DNA of 64,000 bases from the NCBI GenBank assembly GCA_011390885.1, contig JAABRO010000004.1:1-64000 (forward strand), given 5' to 3'. Shown in pieces: positions 54,799 to 61,405 of the stretch. Numbering within the stretch: the first letter of the stretch is position 1; each line of letters opens with the position of its first letter. Under the pieces are notes generated by a model. That model saw only the letters and a list, made by a program, of their open reading frames with translations. It had not been told where the DNA came from and searched no databases. A program made the translations under genes and the position numbers. Origin of the DNA: Gemmatimonas sp. Lineage in GTDB: Bacteria > Gemmatimonadota > Gemmatimonadetes > Gemmatimonadales > Gemmatimonadaceae.

Positions 54799-57700
54799 CA
54801 GGCCGGTGTCGTGGCCGGCTCCGGCGCGTCGTCGCTTGCCGACGGGTCGTCGCTGCTCGCGCCGCGACCGTTCGCCTCGCTGGCACCGCCAGCCGGCACC
54901 GCGTCCTCGACCGCCGGACCACGCATGCGCACGCTGACGATCGACGACACCCCCGGCTCCTGCATCGTCACGCCGTACACCGCGTCCGCCGCTTCCGTCG
55001 TGGTGCGCGGATTGTGCGTGATCACGATGAACTGCGTGCGCGCCTTGAACTGGTTGAGCATCTTGACGAAGCGCCCGATGTTCTGGTCGTCGAGCGGCGC
55101 GTCCACTTCGTCGAGCAGGCAGAACGGGCTCGGCTTGGTGAGGAAGATGCCGAAGAGCAGCGACAGCGCGACCAGTGCGCGCTCACCGCTCGAGAGCAGG
55201 TGGATGCGCTGCGTGCGCTTGCCGCGCGGCGAGGCATGCACCTCGATGTCGCAGTCGAGCGGGGCGTCGGGGTTCTCGAGCCGCAGGTCGCACTCGCCGC
55301 CGCCGAAGAGCGTCTGGAAGATCTGGCGGAAGTTCTCGCGCACCTGCCCGAACGTGACCAGGAACAGCTCACGCGCCGTGCTGTCGATTTCGCGAATGGC
55401 CTGGTGCAGCGACTGCTTCGCCGACACGAGGTCGTTGCGCTGTCCGGTGAGGAACTCGAGGCGACGCTGCTCCTCCTCGTGCTCCTCGATCGCGAGCGGG
55501 TTCACGGCGCCGAGCGCGTCGAGGGCGTCGCGCAGTTCGGTGGCCTCGACGCGCAGCGCCTCGGTCTCCACCTCGAGCTCCTCGGCGTCGGCCAGCAGCT
55601 CCTCGAGCGGACGGCGCCACTCGGTCTCCAGTCGCTGGCGAATGGCCTCGCGACGGCCGGACAGTTCGGTATGGCGCAGCTCGGCGTGGTGCAGCGCCTC
55701 GCCCACCGCCGTGTATGACCGGTGCGCCTCGTCGAGCACCCGCTCGGCGGCGTCGAGCGCCTCGGAGGTGCTGCGTACCGCCTGCTCGGCGCCCGCGAGG
55801 TGCGCATCGGCATCGCGCAGCGCGGCCTGCTCCGTCTCGAGCTGTCCGCGCCAGTCGGCGAGCTGCTGCGCGAGCGCCGAATCGGCGTTCGCGAGCGTGT
55901 CGAGCTCCGCCGCCAGCGCCGACAGGCGCGCCGCGGCCGTGGAATCTTCCTCGTCGAGTCGGCGTTCGCGGTCGCGCGCCACCGACAGGCGCGCCTGCGC
56001 CTGTGCCTGTGCCACCTGCAAGGTCGAGCGCGCCTCGCGCGCCTCCTCGAGCCCGCGCTCGGCTTCGGCCAGCACGCCACGCGATTCGGCGATCGCTGCG
56101 TCGGCCTCGCCCGCGCGCGACTCGAGCGCCTCGAGCTGTGTGCCGAGCGAGGCGGCGCGTTCGTCGAGCTCCTGAATGCGCGTGGTGAAGCGCTCGGTCA
56201 GCGCCGTGGACTGCTGCAGCTCTCGCGTGACGCGCTCCACGCGGCGCTCCACCTCGCGCACCGTCTCTTCGGCGCGTCGCAGCTGCTGCTGCGCGCGTGC
56301 GCTGGTTTCGCTGGCCTGGTGCTGCGCCCGATCGGCCGCGGCCAGCATCTCGCGCGCCGCCTCGGAGGCGGCCTGCGCGCCTTCGCGCTCTGCGGCCGCG
56401 GCATCGAGCCGCTCGCGCAGCTTGGTGAGTTCCGCGCGCCGCTGCAGCGGGCCGGGGCCCGTGCTGGTGCCGGGGAGGAACACTGCGCCCCGCGCATCGA
56501 CGAACGCCTCGCCGCCGTCGCGCGACTGGACGTGGCCGAGCAGGGCACGCACCCACGCCGCGGCAGGGCCGGTGGCCTGCACGGCCGACGCCAGGTCGTT
56601 CGGCTGCGCCACGTCGTTGAGCGCATTCACCGCATCGAGCGGAAGCAGCAGCAGCGGACCAGGATTCGCCGAGGCGTGCCAGCCGCGCACGGCCTCGGCG
56701 GCGGCCGCGTCGCGCACCACGACGGCGTGCAGCGTGGCGCCGAGGTAGCGCTCCACGAGGCGCGCCGCGTCGCCATCGGCGGTGAGGAAGTCGGTGAGCG
56801 GGCCGAGCACCGCACCGTCACCGAAGCGCTCGCGCTCCTTGAGCAGCTTCTGCGCGCTGGGCGCGAGCCCCACGCGCTCGCGCTCGAGCCGCTCGAGTGC
56901 CGAGACCTGGCCGTCGAGCGATGTGTGCGTTTCCACGCTGCGCGCCAAGAGCGCGCGCGCCTCGGCATCGGCCGTGCGCGCCGCGGCCGCAGCCACCTTC
57001 GCGCCTTCGAGCGCGTGCTGCGCCTCCTGCACTTCGGCGCCGAGGATCTCCAGCTGTTCCCGCGCGCGCACGAGTTCGCGTTCGGTGGCCGTGAACTGGT
57101 CGTCGAGCTGCGCACGCTCGCGCTCGAGCGTCTCGAGGCGCTGCTGCGCCTCGCCACGGTCGCGCACGGCACCTTCGCGGTCGAGTTCGAGACGACGCGC
57201 CTGGTCGCGGTGCGTACGCACTTCGCGCTCGAGCGCGTCGAGCGACTGCCGCGCGCGCTGCACGATGGCGCGCGCCTCCTCTTCGGCCTCCACCCGCTCG
57301 GCCAGCGCCTCGCCGGCCTCGGCGAGCTGCTGCTCGAGCGTGGCGCGGTCGACGGCCGCCTTCTCGCGATCATCGCGCAGCCGCTGTCCGAACGCCTCGT
57401 TCTCGAGCCGCTCCTGCTCGGCGCGCGTACGGCGTGCCTCGGTGCTGCGCTGGCGTTCCTCCGACACGGCCAGCTCGCGCTCGAGGCGCAGCGTGCGTTC
57501 GCGCTGCTCGCCGGCCAGGCGCGCCACTTCGGCGCGCGTTGCTTCCGCGGCGCCACGTGCTCCGTGGGCCTGCTCGCGCTCGGCTTCGGCGCTTCGAATC
57601 GCTTCCTCCGAACCAGGCACCTGCCCGCGCAGCTCCTCGAGCCGGCCAGCGAGCGACTCGAGCTCCTCGCGCCAGCTGGCCATTTCACGTGTGGCGAGCG

Positions 57701-58382
57701 CGATCTCCACCGTGAAGCGGCGGCTCGTGAGCTCCGCATGACGTTCCGCGCGACGGCGCTGGCGCGAGAGCGAACGCACCTGCGTCTGCACTTCACTGAT
57801 CAGGTCGTCGAGGCGCGACAGGTCGACCGTGGTCTCCTCGAGGCGCCGCTCGGCGCTGCGCCGTCGGTCGCGATACAGCCCCACGCCGGCCGCTTCCTCG
57901 AACAGCTCGCGGCGATCGTCGGGCCGGTCGGAGAGCAGCGCGTCGATCATCTTGCTCTCGATCACCACGCCCGAGTCGGCGCCCAGCCCCGTGCCGCGCA
58001 CGAGGTCCTGGATGTCGCGCAGGCGGCACGGCGCGCGATTGAGCAGGTATTCGCTCTCGCCCGTGCGCATGAGGCGCCGCGTGATCACCACTTCCTTGAA
58101 CGGCACCGGCAGGTCGCCGTCGGTGTTGTCGAAGTGCAGCGAGACCTCGGCCATGTTCACCGGCTTGCGCGCCGACGAGCCGTGGAAGATCACGTCCTCC
58201 ATCTTCGCACCGCGCATCACGCGCGCGCGCTGCTCGCCGAGCACCCAGCGCACGGAGTCCGACACGTTGGACTTGCCGCAGCCGTTCGGTCCCACGATGG
58301 CGGTGACGCCGCGATCGAACACGAACTCCGTGTGATCGGCGAACGCCTTGAATCCGTGCACTTCGAGCTTCGTCAACCGCAC
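54798..58382 (-). CDS. smc: Chromosome segregation protein SMC
   Basis: A 1194-residue SMC protein. N-terminal ATPase half has Walker A GPNGCGKS (31-38) and GEQRARVMRGAKMEDVIFHGS; two long coiled coils (about 170-490 and 660-1000) flank a hinge (about 500-655). The C-terminal half has the signature LLSSGERALVALSLLFG and Walker B FCLLDEVDAPLDDQN. With ScpAB it organises the chromosome. The start is GTG 58382, whose codon overlaps the upstream TAG stop by one base (TAGTG), and its own stop overlaps the next start, so it is embedded in a coupled unit. ScpA/B are not in the window. Confidence 0.96.
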   Translation of the reverse strand: MRLTKLEVHGFKAFADHTEFVFDRGVTAIVGPNGCGKSNVSDSVRWVLGEQRARVMRGAKMEDVIFHGSSARKPVNMAEVSLHFDNTDGDLPVPFKEVVITRRLMRTGESEYLLNRAPCRLRDIQDLVRGTGLGADSGVVIESKMIDALLSDRPDDRRELFEEAAGVGLYRDRRRSAERRLEETTVDLSRLDDLISEVQTQVRSLSRQRRRAERHAELTSRRFTVEIALATREMASWREELESLAGRLEELRGQVPGSEEAIRSAEAEREQAHGARGAAEATRAEVARLAGEQRERTLRLERELAVSEERQRSTEARRTRAEQERLENEAFGQRLRDDREKAAVDRATLEQQLAEAGEALAERVEAEEEARAIVQRARQSLDALEREVRTHRDQARRLELDREGAVRDRGEAQQRLETLERERAQLDDQFTATERELVRAREQLEILGAEVQEAQHALEGAKVAAAAARTADAEARALLARSVETHTSLDGQVSALERLERERVGLAPSAQKLLKERERFGDGAVLGPLTDFLTADGDAARLVERYLGATLHAVVVRDAAAAEAVRGWHASANPGPLLLLPLDAVNALNDVAQPNDLASAVQATGPAAAWVRALLGHVQSRDGGEAFVDARGAVFLPGTSTGPGPLQRRAELTKLRERLDAAAAEREGAQAASEAAREMLAAADRAQHQASETSARAQQQLRRAEETVREVERRVERVTRELQQSTALTERFTTRIQELDERAASLGTQLEALESRAGEADAAIAESRGVLAEAERGLEEAREARSTLQVAQAQAQARLSVARDRERRLDEEDSTAAARLSALAAELDTLANADSALAQQLADWRGQLETEQAALRDADAHLAGAEQAVRSTSEALDAAERVLDEAHRSYTAVGEALHHAELRHTELSGRREAIRQRLETEWRRPLEELLADAEELEVETEALRVEATELRDALDALGAVNPLAIEEHEEEQRRLEFLTGQRNDLVSAKQSLHQAIREIDSTARELFLVTFGQVRENFRQIFQTLFGGGECDLRLENPDAPLDCDIEVHASPRGKRTQRIHLLSSGERALVALSLLFGIFLTKPSPFCLLDEVDAPLDDQNIGRFVKMLNQFKARTQFIVITHNPRTTTEAADAVYGVTMQEPGVSSIVSVRMRGPAVEDAVPAGGASEANGRGASSDDPSASDDAPEPATTPA

Positions 58383-59767
58383 TAGAAAGTTCTCCCCGTT
58401 CTGTAAACCAGCGTCGGCGGGATGCCCGCCCCCTGCAGTGAGTCGGCGAGCAAGGTCGCCTGCGCGGGCGTCTGGAACGCGCCGGTGTAGATCGTGACGG
58501 TGCCGGTGGTCTGGCGCAGCGCATACGCGCGAATGCCGCGCGCGCGCCAGCGGGCCAGCGCGGCGTCGGTGTCGTCGGTGGCCAGCCCCTGCTCGAGCCG
58601 GAACGCGTACGGCACGCGAATGATGCTCCCCGACGTCGCCCCGATCTGTTCGGCGCCGCGCAGTCGCGTCAGCAGTGCCGTGGCCTGTGCACTGTCGGCA
58701 CCGGCGCCCACCGTGACGCGATACCAGCGTCCACCGTCGGCGCCGAGTCGCACCGGCGAGATCGCCACGGCGGACAGCGCATCGACCGCTTCGGGCGGAC
58801 GCGCCTCCTCGATCGTGTTGGCCGCCACGAAGTACACCGCGAACGCGGCGGCCTGCGACGAGTCGGCCGGATTGGCCACGACGAGCGGGCCACTGCGCGT
58901 GGTGGCCGGACCCGTGTCCCCGGGCGCGAGCGGCGGCGCCTCCGCCACGACCACCGTGTCGGTGCGCATCGCGGTCGAATCGTCGGGGATGCGGCCGGAC
59001 GCACTGTCACGCGCCGCGTTGCCTGTCGCGGTGCTGTCCGCGTCGGCCGCGCCAATCGGCTCACCAGGGAAGAAGCGCGCCTGCAGCATGGGCCACGACC
59101 AGAGCACCGCGAGCACGACCGCCGCCGCCGCCGCGAGCGACGCGAAGAGTCGGCTCTGCCGCTGCCCGCGATCTTCGGCGGCAACGGTGCGCGCGCGCTC
59201 CACCTTGCGCTGCTCCTCACGAGGCGGTGGCGGCGGGGCCATCCACAGGGTGCGCACCTCGGGGATGTTCGGAGCGGCACTCTCGCCGACGGGAAGCAGT
59301 GCGCCCACGTACCGGCACAGCGCGTCGAATCCCGGGACATCGCGCACGGCCACGAGCAGCAGCAGCGCACCCACCTGCTGGAATCCTGCGGCCAGCCGAC
59401 GCCACCGTTCGTTGTTGTAGATCGCTTCGAGCGCCACCGACTCGGTGCCACTCGGCATCACGAACACCCCGCCCGATGCGAGCGGCCGGGCGATCTTGTT
59501 GAGCGACACGCCGTACAGGAAGCTGTCCGAGATGCCGTGCGGGTCATCGTCGGGGCCGGCGTTGACCGCATCATGCAGCGGGAGCACGTCGCCGACGAGG
59601 TCGGCGATCGCCACGCGTCGCGTGGTGCCGTGCACCTCGGCGATCGCGAGCGCGACGGCCGCCGCGACGACTGCGTCTGGGCCGCTCACCACGACCGCGT
59701 GCTGCCCCTCGAGCAACGGCGCGAGGCGCCGTGCCTCCGCCTCCACCCACGCGCGATCCCACGGCAT
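58382..59767 (-). CDS. SPOR-domain membrane protein
   Basis: A 461-residue protein. The cytoplasmic N-terminal part (about 1-190) looks like a nucleoside-triphosphate-binding-type alpha/beta domain (AVVVSGPDAVVAAAVALAIAEVHG) without a clear Walker lysine. A membrane segment (about 205-225, LFASLAAAAAVVLAVLWSW) is followed by an Ala/Thr/Asp linker and then a SPOR domain region (about 310-461, VAISPVRLGADGGRWYRVTVG, GTVTIYTGAFQTPAQATLLADSL). SPOR domains bind denuded septal peptidoglycan, so a link to division is likely. It overlaps both its neighbours by one base. Confidence 0.8.
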   Translation of the reverse strand: MPWDRAWVEAEARRLAPLLEGQHAVVVSGPDAVVAAAVALAIAEVHGTTRRVAIADLVGDVLPLHDAVNAGPDDDPHGISDSFLYGVSLNKIARPLASGGVFVMPSGTESVALEAIYNNERWRRLAAGFQQVGALLLLVAVRDVPGFDALCRYVGALLPVGESAAPNIPEVRTLWMAPPPPPREEQRKVERARTVAAEDRGQRQSRLFASLAAAAAVVLAVLWSWPMLQARFFPGEPIGAADADSTATGNAARDSASGRIPDDSTAMRTDTVVVAEAPPLAPGDTGPATTRSGPLVVANPADSSQAAAFAVYFVAANTIEEARPPEAVDALSAVAISPVRLGADGGRWYRVTVGAGADSAQATALLTRLRGAEQIGATSGSIIRVPYAFRLEQGLATDDTDAALARWRARGIRAYALRQTTGTVTIYTGAFQTPAQATLLADSLQGAGIPPTLVYRTGRTF

Positions 59768-61296
59768 CAGGGCGCGCCCTCGAATACCCAGTAGGAGCGC
59801 CCGCTTGCCTTGCCGATGCGCTCGGCTTCCTCGCGCGAGGCGAACGGACCGAGCACCACGCGGTAGAGCGTGCGTCCGTCGCGCACCGACGTGCTGATGC
59901 GCGGGGTCCGCCCTTCCACGTTCACGCCGGCGGCCGCTTCGCGCGCGAGCGCTTCGCTGAGCACGGCGGCCAGCTGCACCGTGAACATCGGGGCGCGCTC
60001 CGGCGCGCTCACCATCCCCGCCGCCGAGTCGCGGGCGGGCGCGCCACGGCTCGCACTGTCCGTCACCATCGCGCCGAGCGAGTCATGCGCCGCGGAGTCG
60101 CCGACGCCCCCCATGCCCGGCGCGCCCTCGGAGCGCGCGCTGTTGCCTGAGCTGCGGAAGCGCACCGGCTCATCGAGCCCCGTGGCGCGCGGGCGGAAGC
60201 CGTTCCAGCGCATGGCGTACCAGAAGTCGCGCGCGCCCTCGGGAATCGTGCGCACCGTGCCGAGGTCGAGCGAGGACGCGAGCGCCACGGTGTCGCCGTG
60301 CACGAGCGCGATCGCGCCGTCGGGGAGCACGAGCGGCAGGTCGCCGCGCCACCTCGAGCGCAGCGGACCGACCAGCGAGGACGTGCCCACGTCGATCACC
60401 CACACGACCTCGTCCGGGCCGCGCACCAGCAGCGCGCGGCCGAGCGGATCCATGCGCAGCGCCACACCGGCGGCCGGGAGCGAAACGCGCTCCACGACCT
60501 CGCCGGAGAAGCGGTCCACGACGTGCAGCTGCGTCCCGTCGCCCGCAAGCACGAACACGCGGTCGCCGCTCGGCGATGTCACGAACGTACGTACGCGGTC
60601 GCCGAGGTCCACCGACACATCCTGCACGAAGTCGCGGGTGCGCAGCGAGTACACGTGATCGCCGGCCGACACGAAGGCGCGATCGCCCACGGCGACGCCG
60701 GACACCGTGCCACTGTCGGCCGCGACGTCGATGCGCAGCGAGTCCACGACGATCGTGTCGGGCGGGCGCAGGCGCTGCACGAGCAGGCTTCCATCGTCGC
60801 GGTGCGCCACGAGCAGTGACCCATCGCGCAGCGGGATCAGCGCGTCGGGCGTGCCAGGCATGTCGAGGCGCCACCCGTCCCCCACGGGGGTGTGGCGAAC
60901 GATGCGCCCTTCGGTGTCGATGGCGAACATCGTGCCGCCATCGGCCGAGGCGTGCTGGCGCCCGCCGGCCGCGCCGGGCAGCGCCACGGCGCCCAGGCGC
61001 AGGTCGAGGCGAACGGGCTGGCCGGCCGTGTCCACGGCCGTGAGGTAGCCGTCCTCGGGGTCGTAGCCCAGTGTCCGGTCGAGCGCCGGCACGCGATAGC
61101 TCGACCGCCAGACGGTGGAGTCGAGGGCGGGGTAGGCGAGCGCCGTGACGAGACCGCCGCCCTGCGGCACGCGCAGAACGATCGGATCCTGACCGGCGGG
61201 TATCGTGGCGAGCGCACCGGATCCATCGGCGCGCTCTGGCCGGTCGGCACAGGCGGTCACCACGAGGACCAGCGCCCACGCGAGGAGCGTGCGCAT
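59767..61296 (-). CDS. SPOR-domain propeller lipoprotein
   Basis: A 509-residue lipoprotein with lipobox VTAC (Cys16). Residues 35-370 form a beta-propeller-like part with repeated blades (DGSLLVAHRDDGSLLVQRL, SPSGDRVFVLAGDGTQLHVVDRFSG). After a Ser/Ala/Gly/Asp linker, a SPOR domain closes the protein (about 435-509, FTVQLAAVLSEALAREAAAGV, LYRVVLGPFASREEAERIG). It probably sits in the outer membrane and touches septal peptidoglycan. This is the first gene of the seven-gene minus-strand unit; its stop overlaps the next start (TGATG). A hairpin and 109 bp separate it from the upstream barrel gene. Confidence 0.82.
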   Translation of the reverse strand: MRTLLAWALVLVVTACADRPERADGSGALATIPAGQDPIVLRVPQGGGLVTALAYPALDSTVWRSSYRVPALDRTLGYDPEDGYLTAVDTAGQPVRLDLRLGAVALPGAAGGRQHASADGGTMFAIDTEGRIVRHTPVGDGWRLDMPGTPDALIPLRDGSLLVAHRDDGSLLVQRLRPPDTIVVDSLRIDVAADSGTVSGVAVGDRAFVSAGDHVYSLRTRDFVQDVSVDLGDRVRTFVTSPSGDRVFVLAGDGTQLHVVDRFSGEVVERVSLPAAGVALRMDPLGRALLVRGPDEVVWVIDVGTSSLVGPLRSRWRGDLPLVLPDGAIALVHGDTVALASSLDLGTVRTIPEGARDFWYAMRWNGFRPRATGLDEPVRFRSSGNSARSEGAPGMGGVGDSAAHDSLGAMVTDSASRGAPARDSAAGMVSAPERAPMFTVQLAAVLSEALAREAAAGVNVEGRTPRISTSVRDGRTLYRVVLGPFASREEAERIGKASGRSYWVFEGAP

Positions 61297-61347
61297 CAGG
61301 GAAAGGTACTGGGCAGCCGGGGGGGCGGGGTAGGGCGAAACGCACGA

Positions 61348-61375
61348 CGCCGACCCGTCGGGCGACGGGTCGGCG
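61348..61375 (-). terminator. Stem-loop between the barrel gene and the SPOR lipoprotein gene
   Basis: CGCCGACCCGTCG (61348-61360) and CGACGGGTCGGCG (61363-61375) are perfect 13-bp complements separated by GG; a few inner pairs must open to form a loop. It lies 31 bp past the stop of the barrel gene on the minus strand, with a CGTTTCGC stretch after the stem. Likely terminator of that gene. Confidence 0.6.
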
Positions 61376-61405
61376 TGGGCGAGTGCCGAGCGGACGCGCG
61401 CGTGG

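Noticed and set aside
51712-56175. A plus-strand open frame of 1487 codons running against lolA, aroF, the MBL gene, the T9SS-like gene and part of smc
   Set aside because: It is antisense to clear genes with recognised domains. Its Arg/His/Ala-rich translation has no recognisable fold, and such frames are expected when GC content is high.
55722-58385. A plus-strand open frame of 887 codons opposite smc
   Set aside because: The minus strand encodes SMC with Walker A, hinge and signature motif; the plus frame is only its mirror.
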